The position numbers and the translations under genes are program-made. Source: Struthio camelus (Eukaryota > Chordata > Aves > Struthioniformes > Struthionidae). From it: 64,000 bases of DNA. Below, one piece after another: positions 21,911 to 36,150 of this stretch; positions within the stretch are counted from its first letter, which is position 1, and each line of letters opens with the position of its first letter. The stretch spans positions 82,830,641 through 82,894,640 of the forward strand of contig NC_090946.1 in assembly GCF_040807025.1 (NCBI RefSeq), in the 5' to 3' direction. A model generated the notes under the pieces. The model did not search any database, was not told the origin of the DNA, and saw nothing but the letters and a program-made list of their open reading frames with translations.

Positions 21911-24900
21911 TTGGAGACACCAGCAGAAGCTGACACAACACCTTTCCTGCACTGCCTGCTCCAGAAAGGTTATTTGCAGCTGCTTTCTGCCTGATTGTAT
22001 CTTAGAAAACAGAAACCACAAACTCTTTCTGCCATTCCTACAATGGGAATGCTGCACATCAGCAGGAAAATAGCACTCAGTGGACATCCAGAAAAATAAA
22101 GCTGCTTTCCCCCTACAGCCTATTGCTGACCACAGCATTGCCGCCAGGCTCTCTAAATTAGTCACATCAACAACTCCAGCTCCTGCAAGGAGATATGGTA
22201 AACTCCTCCTGTCTTAGGGCACTTTCTAATTTTTCTAATCCAACAACTGCCTCTTAAAACCAGCAAGACAAATGTTAACCCTTGGGTTTACTGAGTCTTA
22301 TTTTCTTTAGTTTGGAGAGCGACTGGAATGCTCAGCATATCTTGCAATAGCCAGGAAAAGCAGCATTATAATGCATTCAGGTGCAAGCTTGTTTTCCAAG
22401 CAAGTAGAAAACAAAGGCAAACCCAAATAATGAATGACAACATGAAGATGATCAGTGTGGCGTGGTAGAGAAAGGCAGTAATGTATGTTGCCACTGGTTT
22501 AGTAGATGACTTTGGGAAGGTCACTCGTGTCCCTCTAGCTTAGTCTCCTCATCTAAACAATACTGGGAAAAAAAGGAATAGTGATACCAAACTCACTTGT
22601 AACGTGCTTTGTGAATTAGTACTCTACAGATTCAGAGATCTCTACATTACAAGGCTCTTGTGACAAAAAATTGCTCATTATTTTGTACCACTGCCAAAAT
22701 CATCTTTTTCAACCCTACATTAATCCTATTGAGTCAGAAACGACTGTCCATTCACAGTTTAGAGTTATCACGTACTTTTTATGTCCATTGCGCTTCTTTC
22801 TGATCCTTGCACTGTTATAAGTTTTAGTACCAGTCCCAATTAAATTCATTTTACAATATATATTTATCTTCCTGATTTTAATAGAACAATTTGGAAACCT
22901 ACTGGACACTTGAAATAACAATACTATTTCTTCTTTATGGCAATAGAATCGGTTCTTTGCCTCTTCTCCCTGAGAACAGTCAGTAAAGGCAGCACCCCAG
23001 CTTGCAAAAGAATGTATTTTTTACATGCTGTTTGCACACAAAACCATTTAGAAGTTTAGCATTTTACAAGCTGTCATTTTGTCACACTATTCACCGTTGC
23101 TTACCTTTATAATTCCTTATATGTGGGCTGGGGGGTGGGGGGTAGAAACTGAATATCAAGTGAAATTTACCTCATCTCCCCTGTAGTGAGCCAAGTGTGA
23201 AGACATCACTTTATCTCATTGTAATTTGATGAACTACAGGATGAGCTGGTGAGAAATTCCTCAGCAATACTACTTTCCACTAATCACAGAGGACTTCTTA
23301 TTTTTGTTACAACACAGACTGTAAAAAAGCTGTCCTGAATGCTCCAGAATGCATGGCTGGGCACACAGACAGTCTTTCTGCCCAGAAGAGCACAAACGTT
23401 GCTTCCGAACCGAACAGTATTTGCACTACTCTCCCTTTGCTCTTTTCTCTCCACGCTTTAAGTATATCTGTGTCTCTCATTTCCTAATAACTGCTTCTAC
23501 AGCTGTTTCCTGGTCTTAAAAGTCACAAATATACTTGTGATATTCTAGTCATTTCTTACAGGAATCTCAAATGATTTGAGGAGGGAGCATACACTGAGGA
23601 TGAGGAGAACTCAAGAAAGAAGGGATCTCCTTAGCATGCCAGATGCCACTATGAATAAAGATTTTGGATGAAAATGTATCATTAATGCAGCTTAGGTGAT
23701 GTTGCCTATGCAGGTATCCCAGTAGCAGGGGAATGGTTTTCTTTGCTGAGAAAAAAATAGGAAGAGTCAACAAGAGATCTTGGGGAAATGGTTTTCAGCA
23801 CTGCTTTAGAAAGTCTACACAATAGCCTGTACTGATGTTCAGATGCACAGCTCAGAGGAAGTGTAACTCTGGGAACCTAAGTGGATAAACTGAAAGTAGG
23901 AACTTGTCCTATCATCATTACTTCATTCCAAAACACATTTATTGTCATCACAGTGATGATTCAGCTCCAACTTCTGTTGCACTGATGGCTATAAACACAT
24001 AAAAAGTTACTCTCAATGTCAGGAGTAAGGAAGTGATTCTTGCATCCGTTTTACAGAAAGAACTGATGCACCAAGTAAGGAATCATCCAAAAAGACACTT
24101 GCTTTTATGTATGAGGTTACTGCCTCTGCCTTGTAGGATTGCTGACATGCATAAAGCATGTACCTACCTGTCCTCACTTGCATAAGGTTATACCAGTACA
24201 GGGAACTAAGTTCAAGATTCACCAGCCCCACACTTGTGCTAACTACAAACCCATTCTTCTCTAGCTTCCAGTCTGTGTACCAAGCCTGAGGGCAGAGAGC
24301 CATTTTTAAAAAATGTGAAGGAACTGCTTTGATTTTCCTGTCTAATCTCTTGCAAAAGACAAGTCAGAAAACATCCCCTGTAGACCCAGAAATTCTGTTG
24401 CAGCAAAGAAACATTCCTCAGAAAGGCTGTCAGTCCTTGTGTAACAACACCTCGGGACAGAAGAGCGGCTGCAGCCAGAAGAACGGAGACCAGCCCTGGC
24501 AGGTGCTGGAAAGGACAGACAGCTTCAGAGCTTCCCTCCTCAGCTTCCCCCGGTAGCGTTCTCATGTGGACGCATGCCCAAGCAAAGCGAGGACATCAGT
24601 CCCAAGCAGCCACCAAATGCTGGAACAGACAACGTTTGTCACCTCATCTTCCAGCCACCACACTCGTGAATATGCTGTTATACGAGAAGAATTGCTGGCA
24701 GCTCCCTTTCTATGAGGGGTCTAAAAGAGCAATGTCATTTAGCAAAGCAAACTTTAGCTTATAGGATAATAAATGTGAGGCAGCCATGAAAACATCCTTC
24801 AGAAGATCACTAACATTCACCACAGTGCTAAATCCTGCTGTCATTGCACTATGAAATAAGATGAAAAGAGATTGAATCTGGTGGCAGCCAGCACTGCCTG

Positions 24901-27900
24901 TGCAAGGCAGTTCTGCCTGTGTTCTGCATTAAGTGGGCTGGCAAGAAAATGAGCTGGCATATTTCTGCTTCCTGAGCTCTGTTTCTACTGCTTCGTGTGT
25001 TTTGAAGGAATATTGGGAATGAAAGCTGAGTAAGGGCATGGTTAGGGCGGTGAAATTGAGATTTCAAGGTTTTTCAAGGCAATAATTCTAGAGAAAGGTG
25101 TGTACCGTCAAGTTAGATGTTCTGAGATCCTTCCCAGTTGCAAGGGAAGGTAGCTGTTTTCCCACTTTAAGTCACAAACTGTGAGGAAAGACATGTTACA
25201 AGGGAAACTGCTCTCAGAAAGAAAACGCAGAGATTCTCACCTATCAGCATCTATATCAAACAAATGATGGTTCATGCCTTAATTTCACAAGAAGGGATGA
25301 TTCTGAGTAACTGAAAGGACTCTAATTAAGCAAGTTCTTAGCATCTGTAAAAATTAAGGCCTTCTCCTTATTGCAAAAGATACCTATAAAGAACACAGCT
25401 ACTTCCAAAAAATAATCTCTCATCACTTCCCAAAATAGAAGCCTTCAGTTCTGCAACATCTAAAGGATTAAAATTTCAGGGTCTCTTTTTATACCATGTT
25501 CTAATTCTTAAAAAAAGATGCCAGAAGGATAATTCAGTAACTTTTTATAGTTTCTTTAATATTAGTGTCTGCTTCTTTCCTTGGTTATCTACTCGCATGC
25601 AGAACTGATCTTGTCTGGTGAGAGGGCAAGAATCAGGAATACTCAAAAAACCCGAAAGAGAAAGATCAGCTGATGGGATGAAAAGGTCTGGAATACCATT
25701 CCAAGCTATTCAGCAAGGAAATTACCCAGGACCAAAAGCGTTTCATTTGCCCACGTTTCAGAAGAGCACTGTGCCATGGCCACTCAAGCTACAATTGGCC
25801 ACATCACGTATTCTCTGCTTCAGAATGCATAACCTCAACCTAATCTGTACTTTAGATAATTGCTGCTTTTTTTCCATCTACCTTAGAGAAAAAAACCCAA
25901 ATTAAACTAATAAACGTTACTATGTTGTTCTGTAACAGCAAAATACGAGAAAGCCTGAAGATTAGCCATCCACAATGTACCTGGCTCTGGCAAGTTTTTC
26001 ATAATTAAACAGTTCGTCAGAATGCATCTTGTCAGCATTTACACAGAGAGACACAAACGTTAAAAAAATCTAATTTCTGCAGAGTACGTCCATAGTAAAC
26101 AATGCAATAATAAAATCTGATTTGGTATTAATCTGATTCATTACAGAATTAAAAGTGCTACCTGAACAAAGGTTTTCTTGTCCCAAAGTATAAAATGTTA
26201 TAGCTTTCAGCTGTGCCCATTTGCAAATATCTTGGACTTTATTTCAGTAAACAATAACACAAGACTAAAGCACCCAGATACATTGCCAAGTCATTATTTC
26301 TGTCATTATTAAGGTAGAAAGTTGACATCATTAGCTAACTTGAAGCACCAAAAATAACGACTGTTAAACTGTGTCCAATGAATAATTCATAAGTCCAGTT
26401 CCAGGGGGGTTTGGCAGTACACTTGAAACCAACCAAAACAATGCAGGATGATTACAAAGATGCATCACCTCTGTTGTTAGGATGTGAGCCTTATTTGCTT
26501 AACCAGTTCATCTGTTCAAAAATAACCGTTGTCTCGTGGATGGCTTGTATTCCTAGCACCTGCTCTAGGAGCACAGTGTTATTCTGAGGCACACTCTGTT
26601 TGATATTTGAAAATAAAATACCACTGAGCTTCACAAATACGTGATGCCCAGCCAAGCTGAGACACAGCAAGCAATCCTGCCTCTGTATCTTCAAATCAGA
26701 CATTTCAGGAGCAGGAATAGATGAAAACATCTCCAAAACCAAACAGAAGTGACTTTGGAACAAGTGAGGCATTTCAAGAGTTAGAGAATGCAAGACATCA
26801 GAAACGGGATAAAAGATTGCCTTATACTTCCAGCCAGAAATCCTGGCTCTGCTGACATCAACAAGGCGTTTGCTAACAAACTCTCAGCCAAATGACCACA
26901 ACTAGACCACTGACTGATCAGCGGCTCCAAAATCACGCTTAAAATCCTACTGTGCCCCACGGCTGTCCTAGAGCATCTCTAGCACAGAGCTGATTGCCAG
27001 CTGTTCTCAGGACTGCCTCAAGTTGGAGAGCCTTTGTTGCACAAAACTGAGACTCTTTACGGAGCAGTTTCTGGGTGACTTCTCTGTCCAAAGATGTCTT
27101 CCAAAGGACTAACAGGATAAATGTTAAAGACCTTATGCACCGTTCCTTTTCCATGGCTCAGTCTTGTAGCACAAAGATCTCTTGTTAACCACACAGAGTT
27201 TTAGATGGCTGTCTGCTCCTCCCATTCAACTGACTGGAGTGACATGGAAAGGGCACCAATGCCATTAAATACTGTTATCATTTGACTTGTAATAAAGTGT
27301 TACGCATTAGTTCACTGTACAATCCAGCCCAAAATAGAGGGCTGACTTATGACATTCTGTGCATGATACTGTCCAAAAAAGCTATACAAGTTGGGCTCTG
27401 TGAGTAGAGGTCTATGTTAGTGACATCTTATTGACAGCGTACATTTGCTGTCTATTCATTCCAGTTTTAATATGGAACTGTATTATCAAAGTCCGTCTTA
27501 GCATTTGGATGGCAACACATGGGGGACACGGTGTAACACGAAGATGTTTAGAAATATCCAGGCTATCTCTGAACAAACTTTTCAGCAGAGCAAATTAGCT
27601 TCCAAAGACCTCAGTGCTAACACAGCTACCCTGTAATGGCACCTCAGTTCTTTCATTTAGAGCAGTTATCTTTGCCCGACACTGAACTGCATCTCTATAC
27701 CAACACCTTCTCCACCTTCCCACCTAGTCTGAAAACGTATTTCATCTGAGCGCCTTCTCACTGGGATTGGGGAACAAAGAGGAGGGATATTTTGTGATGC
27801 TGCTGCTTCTTTTGGAAATTTAATAATAACAATAATTAAAAAAAAAGATTAAAGAGTGTTTAATCAACTTCAAATAGATGACAAACGTTGGCTTAATAAA

Positions 27901-28350
27901 AGTGAGTTACAAAAGAGAAGGGGATAACAAAAATTAATTAGAGGATGCTGAGCAAAGAAAGCCCAGAAACCAGACATTTCCTTACAATTAGTTTATAGAT
28001 TTGCATTTCATCAGGATAGAAGGTTGTTCCTCCTTTATCTGTTTCTAATAAAGACAATATCTCTGCGGTGTTACCAAACTGTGGAAAGCAAAGACTGTTT
28101 GCTCTATATTTTGGTGCTGTAGACACAGCTCACAAAGTCATCACTCCAGCTCCTAGGAGCTTCTCTTTTTAAAGCCAAGCACACCACCTGCGGCACGCAC
28201 TTCCGAATGCCGTGACAGTGTCTGCAGTGTCTGGGTGCAAACTTTACTGCAGTGACAGTAAAGAAAGAAAAAGATGCCCAAGCCAGGCTAACAAATAAAA
28301 GAGGATATTAGTTCTAGTACGTTGGGGAGCAAGCAAAGAAATATTGCCAA
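21911..28350. other. Intergenic AT-rich sequence, nothing recognised
   Basis: Long stretch of unique-looking DNA. I see no gene, known repeat or RNA in it. Open frames are at most about 110 codons, carry no recognisable motif, and occur on both strands as chance predicts. Confidence 0.5.
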
Positions 28351-28860
28351 GTGCATGATGGAAAGTGGACTGATTTGTCTTTTTTCTGTAGCAGCAACAG
28401 ACCCTATTGTAGGTCTACAAATGGCCTCTTCCAGTACAGTAATTCCTATACAGTTATAGTGGAAGAAGGATCAGTAACAGTCTTTGATGAAATTGCAGAC
28501 TATGCACAAATCACTCTTTACATAAGTTGTCATGGCTGCAGCAGTGCAGAGCTGTCTCCTCTAATATGGAGAAGCAGTCCATCACATTCAGAAGTATTTG
28601 AATCCCTCCTGATAACAGGTGGCTTTTCTCATGGTCAGACAGGACAGTTTGGGTTGACAGTGCTTGGACCAAACAATCATTTTGCTTTGTTAAGCCAACT
28701 ACTTAAGCAGGGTGTCCTGGCACAGCAGCTAATTATCCATGAACCGGCCCAAAGTACCCAAGGACTCACTCAAACGGGCTCTAAAAGCGTAACCTGGGAA
28801 AATCTCCCACTAGTGAGCACCAGGGTCCTTTTGTGTCTTGCTCTAGCACAGGCATCCTAG
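28351..28860 (+). other. Unexplained 169-codon open frame, probably not a gene
   Basis: This is the longest open frame in the middle of the window outside repeats and GC-rich islands. Its translation (starts MHDGKWTDLSFF, contains GQTGQFGLTVLGPNNH and LLKQGVLAQQLIIHEP) has ordinary amino-acid composition but matches no family I recognise. There is no Kozak context that stands out and no CpG island. A polypyrimidine-AG lies just after its start (TTTTTCTGTAG, about 28380-28390), so an exon is not excluded. A rough chance estimate gives one or two frames this long in 64 kb. Confidence 0.2.
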
Positions 28861-31800
28861 TTAGCAGATGACTGTTCGAACATCCAGGCTCTGGCTCAGC
28901 ATGGCATTATGTAACTAGTGACATCAATGCCACTGCAGGAACCAGAGCTAAGAGCCTGCTAGAAGTGCTTTGCTAAAAGAAAGTATGAACAATAGTGTAT
29001 AAATAGAGGAAAGTAGCGGAGAGGATAGGCTTATCTAGCACTGCAGGAATGAGAATATGACCTCACACAGGAGCTATCTCACTTGGAGAGGTCCCAGCTT
29101 GGGCATAAGGTTCACTCCAAGAACAATGTTTAATTTCAACTGAACAGGGATGTTTTCCATCATGAGGACCAAACACCAGTGGCTGGCTACACCACCAGTC
29201 ATTTACAATTGTTTATAAATGAAACTTAATTCCCTGAGATAAAAGGGTTACACAGGCCTGACCAGTTTCACCTTTCCTGTCCTAAGGACAGGACTATGCC
29301 ACTGATCACCAGCAACAGGCCTCGACTCAGAAATCCTCCATTCACCCTGGCTGGGCCCTACTGCCAACCACTGCATTGCCCTTGTGCGTAACTCTAGCCA
29401 GCTCCAGCTGATCCAGTAAAATTCTTGCATTTCTGCTATAGGAGTTTCTTACAGTATCTCATTAGCATCTCTCATTAAAAATGAATTATGTTAAAATGTA
29501 TCAAGTTGTACCTGGAAATGGCCATCTCACAAACATAACCCTGTTAACCGTGACCACAACTCTGAAGCAACATAATCTAACTCTAGAATGAAGACATTCA
29601 AAAGGACATTGGAGAACAAATGCACCAAGTAGCCATAGCAACCCACAACGGCTATCTATTTTCCTTCCTACTGTATTAGTGTTTTTATCCTATGCTACTG
29701 ATTTTCTATCATACTGTATCATCAGCAGGCCCAACAGATCTCCAGCCAGCTTGAGATGCTAACATTGTTTGAAAATAATTTTATTAACAGGCTTTATTCT
29801 TGTCATCTCAAAAGCACTGCAGTGAATTTGGATTTTATTTTAAAAAGAGAGAGAGAGAAAGGAAAAAGATGCCACCAGTGCTCAGTCTGGACAGCAAGCT
29901 ATATAATCATTTATGTTACTCTCCTCATTTAGCATTCTTATATGAAAATGACTGGCAGTTTCATTTCGCTAGGATTCCTGTACTAGGACAGTTGTGTAGC
30001 CAGCAGCCAATTTTCAGTTTGGCCTTGTACTTGGACCCCTGACACCATGCAGCTACAGGCTTCTCCTTTGTACGTTCTGTGACCACCCAACGATCCTGTT
30101 AAGAGCAGAGAAACGATGATGGAAAGATTGCACCTAGTAGTTTTAGAGGAGGACACAGGAACTCCTTTTGGCAAGTAAAGGAAGGACTGTAGGGACTGAG
30201 CCTTTACAACTCTGCAGGTGGCAGAAAAGCCTTTGGAGTCAGTCAGTTATTTCTAAGCTTCACCCACAGAACTTCCTGGCTCTCTTCTCCTATCTCATTT
30301 CTTCAGTATGAAGGTCTTAGCATATAAAGGTCAGCCTTGATCTGTGGTCCAAACAGATTATTTTAGGATAAAACTAGGACAAGAGAAAAATCTATACAAC
30401 TGAAACTAAACTTCATCGTTAATGGACTGATGAACCTCACCTTCACTTGCCAGATGAAGAGGCTGGTTACTCCTGCCAGGACTGGCTGCCTCCTGCAGGA
30501 TTTTAATGACTTATTATTATTATGATGATGATGTGGGGAAGAGGAGGTAGAGGGAAAAAGAGCAAGAGAAATTTATTTGAAATTTATAATGTGTACTCCC
30601 TGTCATGCCGCATTAAAGTTCTGTCAGGCAAGCACTAAACTACGATGCTATACAACCAGATTTAATTAAATGCAAGGAAACCAATATGCCATTATTTATC
30701 GGTCATTTTCTACCAAAAACAAAGATTTTTTTAAACTCTTACCTAAAGAATAAGAATGCTTACCCCAGCAAATGGTATGTTGTCAGCACACGTATTTAAC
30801 ATTAGGGGTACAGTGGTATGGCACGGAGTGCATGTCTGATACTGCAAGAGAGAGCAAACTGCCAGTGTCCCTGAACCTCATCGCACTGTAAGGGAACTTA
30901 ACTCATGTTACCATCATAAACATGAAACTAATCAAGCCTTTTCTACATTGCATAATTTTGCTAGAAATTAAACTTTCCTTCTTCAGCACAGATTTGGGAT
31001 ACTCAGGTTTCAGTAAAGAGATTGGGTGGGGGGGGGGGGAGGAGGGAGGGGGTGAGATTCTGCCAAAATAAAAATAACAGTGCATTCTAACTGGTTGAAT
31101 GAATAGGATACATAAGTATGATGACTCCGTGACATCTGTGGTAACATATCAGAATCAAACAGAATCACATCACTGATGTGTGGCCACGGCTAGGACATGT
31201 CAGAGAGACAAGGAGTTCTGAGAACATCATCAAGGAAAACCTCGAAACAAGATGTATGAGACCACTTTATCACACACTGCTGAGCATGGCACTGGATAAT
31301 ATTCTCCCGAGGAGAAAGTCAGCTAATACCATGTCCTGAAAGGGGTCATGAACTGGGTTCAAGAGCTTGTACCGACCTTCTAACTCTTTATGACTTTAGG
31401 GGAATAGAAGCCTGAAATGTCTTTAGATTGCAACATGAGGTCACATTAGAGAAAAGGTTAATAACTGCCACTACAGAATCATAACGTTAGCGTCACTGAA
31501 AGGAGAGACTGCTATCTACAGAATTTTAATTTCCTCAGATACTTTATTACTGATAGCTTCCCTATGCAGTACCAATGGCAAGCCATCCATATAAGTCTGA
31601 GACCAAACTGAATAAAAAAAGATATTTACATTTGCTCCACAAAGCTGCTTCATGCATAGTAAATTGCCAAAGAACATATTAATGCTTTCATTTTATAAAG
31701 GATTGTTTGTATTCTGTTTCCTTGAAGGCACTTACATTCTTTCTCCCTTTCCTTTAAATGGCACTTTGGAATTAGTATGCCATTGTGAAGATGAAGGCCA

Positions 31801-32439
31801 TTTGTACGAATATAAAATATTTAATTAGTAAGACTCTGGAATATTTAATCATGACATTGAAATGCTAAGCACTGCATTAACATTTATTATTCTCTATAAA
31901 GGAAGGATCTCCAGCACTCTGCCTGCAACTGTTCTATAACAGCTCTTTGGAGCTTGATGTAGGTTTTTGGTCTCCTTCCTAAACCAATGTTAAAAGGCGG
32001 TATTAATGCAGATTAAGCTAAATTTCATAACCACTAGAGTAACATTCCAAGAGAGTGTGAAATTACTAGGTCTTGATTTGGAAAACTGCGAGAAACATTT
32101 TTTTTTTACATTCCCAAGTAGCAGAGCTGACACAGCAGAGAATTATGTAAGAGTAGCTGAGTCTTTCCATTACTGGCTCTGGCCATGATGAAGAGCTTTG
32201 AGATGCCAAATACTGCATATCTGTCAGGTGGGACTGTAACAGAGAGACCAGTCAGTTGCATTTCATCATGTACTTCAGGTGAAGAACAGGAGTAGCAGAA
32301 CACACTGATACTCCACATCTACACGACTGCTGAAACATATCACATATGAGTTCCAAGTAGCCAAGTAATTAGTTGGTGTAGACCTTGGAAATAGCAGGAA
32401 AACAACGATTTATTAGCTCTGGGAGCAGTGTCACTCAGG
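28861..32439. other. Intergenic AT-rich sequence; possible conserved noncoding segment
   Basis: No gene is recognised. A G-rich tract with a 12-G run lies at 31024-31052. About 31620-31900 is an AT-rich unique segment with many TAAT/ATTA cores and no repeat signature, a texture often seen in conserved enhancers. A faint resemblance of 29250-29420 to the pyrimidine-rich repeat ('CCTGACCAG..TCACCT') was noted but is weak. Confidence 0.4.
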
Positions 32440-32790
32440 CCAACGAGAGCCCTGATGGGCGAGAGATTTCTGCACCGCGCTCCACAGCATACCCTGGGCA
32501 TACCCTCAAAGAGCTTGGCTTATTTCAGCTAGAAAAACAAAGGCTGGCAGAGGGCGTTTTTGTTCAGTATGTTCAGGAATACAAACATAAGGGAGGGAAG
32601 AGAGCTGTTTAAACTAAAAGGCAAAAATGTTTGCGCAACAGCAAATGGTATAAAACAGCCTGAAATTCAGGCTGGAAATCTGAAGATTTATAATCATGAT
32701 AGCAGTGACATTCTGAGCCTCTGAGCACTAGTGGCAGAGGCAAAAAACCCTCTGCCTTGTTTTAAAAAGGCTGAGTTTGCTCAGATTGTA
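32440..32790 (+). mobile_element. Ancient CR1 relic (C-terminal ORF2 region)
   Basis: The translated piece near 32498-32605, LKELGLFQLEKQRL and the following residues, lines up with [19 protein letters not shown] in copy A. The DNA goes on with GGGAGGGAAGAGAGCTGTTT and a 'AAATGGTATAAA' block typical of very old CR1 copies. Divergence is high and ends are uncertain. This is a fossil older than the other CR1s described above. Confidence 0.7.
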
Positions 32791-33470
32791 AGGAAGATCA
32801 TATGAGAGGGACTTACTAAAAAGGCTGGCCAGGATGTACATACCAGAACTACCTTACAACAGTGCAGGCTTTAGAGAGCTCCCCACCTGAACATCAATTC
32901 AGTGTATGGTTACCCTGTACGTTTACAGACAGTCCCAGAGCAGCAGAATGGCTCACAGAGTTTAAGCCAAGCACCTGCAAATGCCAGCTTCATGTCACCA
33001 TGTATAACTCAACCAATAATTCAAGCTTACTGTCAAGAATTTGAGGCCAGGAGGTTGGCTGCTTTTTGGATCACCAAACAGCTCTCTCCATTTTTATCTC
33101 AGTTTTATGATTTGAATAGAGCTATTGATTCACAGGTTTCTCAGCTACCTCCCACTTTCATCCCAAGCAACCCCAAACATTTATCACTAATTTTATTCTG
33201 GAAAAGAAAGAACTAAAATTCAGTAGAAAAACAGACAGGGAAAAGCAAGTCAGAAAACCCAGCTTTTAATCCTGGCTCTGCTGTTAAGCAGCCAGCTGAT
33301 TTTGGGGGAATTGCTTCTTGGTCCATGCTTCTGCTGCTGCCCTGTGCCCACTCTGCCTACTTAAGCTGAGCTCCTGAAGGAAAGGATTGTCTTGCACTGT
33401 AACTTTATACAGCAACTAATGGGATGCTGGTTCACTGAAACACACATGCTTACTCTGAAACACCCTGGCA
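32791..33470. other. Intergenic sequence, nothing recognised
   Basis: Unique-looking DNA between two CR1 pieces, with no gene or repeat seen. Confidence 0.45.
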
Positions 33471-34631
33471 TGAGAGGAGAGCAGTGGATGTTGTTTATCT
33501 TGATTTTAATGCAAGTTTTTCAACACTGTCTCCAACAACATCCTCATAGACAAACACACAAACTGCAGGCTAGGTAAGCGGTAAGCAAGGTGGACTGAAA
33601 ACTGGCTGGTACGCAGGGCTCAGAGGGTTGTGGTGAATGGCGCAGAGTCAAGTTGGAGGCCTGTAGCTAGCGGTGTCCCCCCAGGATCAATACTGCGGCC
33701 AGTATTGTTCAATGTATTCATCAGTGACCTGGAGGAAGGGACAGAGTGCACCCTCAGCAAGTCTGCTGATGATCCAACAGTGGGAGGAGTGGCTGACACA
33801 CCAAATGGTTGTGTGCCATTCAGAGTGTCCTTGACAAACTGGAGAAATGGCCAGAGCAACCTCCTGAAGTTCAACAAAGGCAAGTGCCAAGTCCTGCCTC
33901 TGGGGAGGAATAACCCCATGCACCAGGACAGGCTGGGGGCTGACCTGCTGGAAAGCAGCTCTGCCGAGAAGGACCTGGGGGTCCTGGTGGACAAAAAGTT
34001 GACCATAAGCCAGCAGTGTGCCCTCGTGGCCAAGAAGGCCAACAGCATCCTGGGCTGCATTAGGAAGAGCATCGTCAGCAGGTCGAGGACAGTGATCCTT
34101 CTCCTCTGCTCAGCCCTGGGGAGGCCTCACCCGGAGTGCCAGGTCCAGTGCTGGGCTTCCCAGGACAAGACAGACATGGACACACTGGAGCGAGTCTAGT
34201 GAAGGGCCACAAAAATAAAGGGATTGGAGCATCTACCATACGAGGAAAGGCTGAGGGAGCTGGGACCGTTCAGCCTGGAGAAGAGAAGGCTCAAGGAGGA
34301 TCTCATCAATGTGTAAATTATCTGATGGGGGAAGAGTAAAGATGATGGAGCCAGATTCCTCTCAGTGGCACCCAGGGACAGGGCAAGAGGCAATGGACAA
34401 AACAGAAATACAGGAAATTCTGTTTAAACATAAGAAAAAACTGTTTTATTCTAAGACTGATCTAAGACTGGGACAAGTTTCCCAGAGAAGTTGTGGAGAT
34501 AATATCCTTGGAGATATTAAAGATTTGACTGGATACAGCCCTGAGCAACCTGCTTTGACCCTGTTTTGATCAGAAGGGTTGGACTAGCTGATCTCCAGAG
34601 GTCCCTGCCAGCCTCAACCATTCTGTGATTT
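33471..34631 (+). mobile_element. Middle-aged CR1 retrotransposon (copy C), 5'-truncated
   Basis: Sense CR1 beginning at GAGAGCAGTGGATGTTGT, the VDVVYLDF region of the reverse transcriptase, and ending at ACCATTCTGTGATT. The translation carries [21 protein letters not shown], then a damaged FADDT (SADDP), [23 protein letters not shown] and [17 protein letters not shown]. The YxDD-type motif is altered, there is a stop at about 34197-34199, and the 3' hairpin has decayed. Where copies B and E have TAG this copy has TAC (Tyr), near 34239. It therefore comes from another lineage that kept the ancestral codon. Confidence 0.92.
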
Positions 34632-36150
34632 GTCAGCTCTGGGGCACGGCTCCAGTGTGCAACAGAAACTGCACAACCTGGAGTGCCCCAAGCAAGGAGC
34701 CTCAGAAACACACTGTAGCTGCTCAGGAAAACTGATCTTCCCGCATAGAGCTGCTGGACAGCTTTTGGCAGGAGACTGAAAAAAAACCCATGAAATCTGG
34801 AAACTCTTGAGTGTGATTTGGACCTATGCCAAATTGTACGTACCCTCAAACTAGAAAGATTTTTTTCCCAGGCAGATGTGTGAGCAAGGCAGCACCTTTG
34901 GCAAACATCCAAGGGACTCGTAAAACGATGTACAAAAAAACAGCAACACTATTTTTAAATTATTTTAAGTGCTCACCAGTGAATAATCTGAAGGTAGACA
35001 ACATCTACTCTAATGGCTTTATAATTTGTGTTGTGTTAAGAACAAGCATTAGCATCACTAAAGATTCCTGCATTTTGCTAGATTGAAATGTCTCCTAAGT
35101 GGCAAAAACAGAAAGCAGCACTGAAAAACTCATTGCTCACTCAGACAAAATAGACATTGCTTTCCCTTTTCTAATACACAATGTATATGGTTTTTAACAT
35201 TTACAGTGAACATCTATAAATATCAAAGCTATTCCACTCTGACGTTATTTAAAAGGAGCTGCATATACTTTATAGGCATGAGACTGCCCAAGCATTTTGC
35301 CTTTAATTTAAATCATTCCTGTTTAGCAAAATGCCTTTGGCAAGTTTCCGTAGCGGGCAGCCTGGAACAACATGTGAGGAGTAGAAACTTCTCCATCCTC
35401 CCTGTGGGACAAGATCATCAAGATTCATTGCTCTGGGAGCTCCTGCCAGCCCCCGCCACCAGAAGAGGACAGCACAAGAAGTGAACAGCTACCCACACCA
35501 GGCCTTGCTGGGGTCAGTGATGAGAAGCTGTTGTTATGCCTCGGCTAAGAGATATCCAGTCAATATTTACAAGAAAAGGGGACATACATATGTTCCAACT
35601 CGTCCTGTGCCAAAGTGAAACCCATCTGATGAAGTGCTGGAGTCACGGAGTTCTGTCCTGCACCCTCTCTCCATGCCAAAATAAAGCTTTTGCTGTGCCC
35701 AGAGCTTCTACTCCACAGCCCATGCCCACTAACTGGCTGGTTGCCCTGCCAGCAGCAACACAAAGGCTGTTAGCTCCAGCAATCAGCAGTATGTGTTACA
35801 GGCTGTTAATTCTTTGGACCTAACTAGTTTACATGTAGTCAAAAAGCACGTTTGCATGATTTCTCTCTGAAGTGCCTCTCAAGGCCACCTTGGCCCCTAG
35901 CCCCAGTAGCCTGTGCTGCTCCACACCTCCCAAATCGTGACACTTTCATACACCCTAGTCTTGCCTGCTTCCCATTGTGATCACTCTCAGCCCTTTTCCT
36001 AACCCTTGCTGCCTTCCCTGGACACATCACTACCTACAGAGCTGCAGGTGCAGAGAGTTGTCTGATGCAGCCCTGAGCCAGCAGCAGTTGCAATGCCAAG
36101 TCCCATGGGGGCTTTCACAGTTCTAGAAAAAGGCTGATCAATCAGAGAGG
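34632..36150. other. Intergenic sequence, nothing recognised
   Basis: Unique-looking DNA. No gene, RNA or repeat is recognised. Confidence 0.45.
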
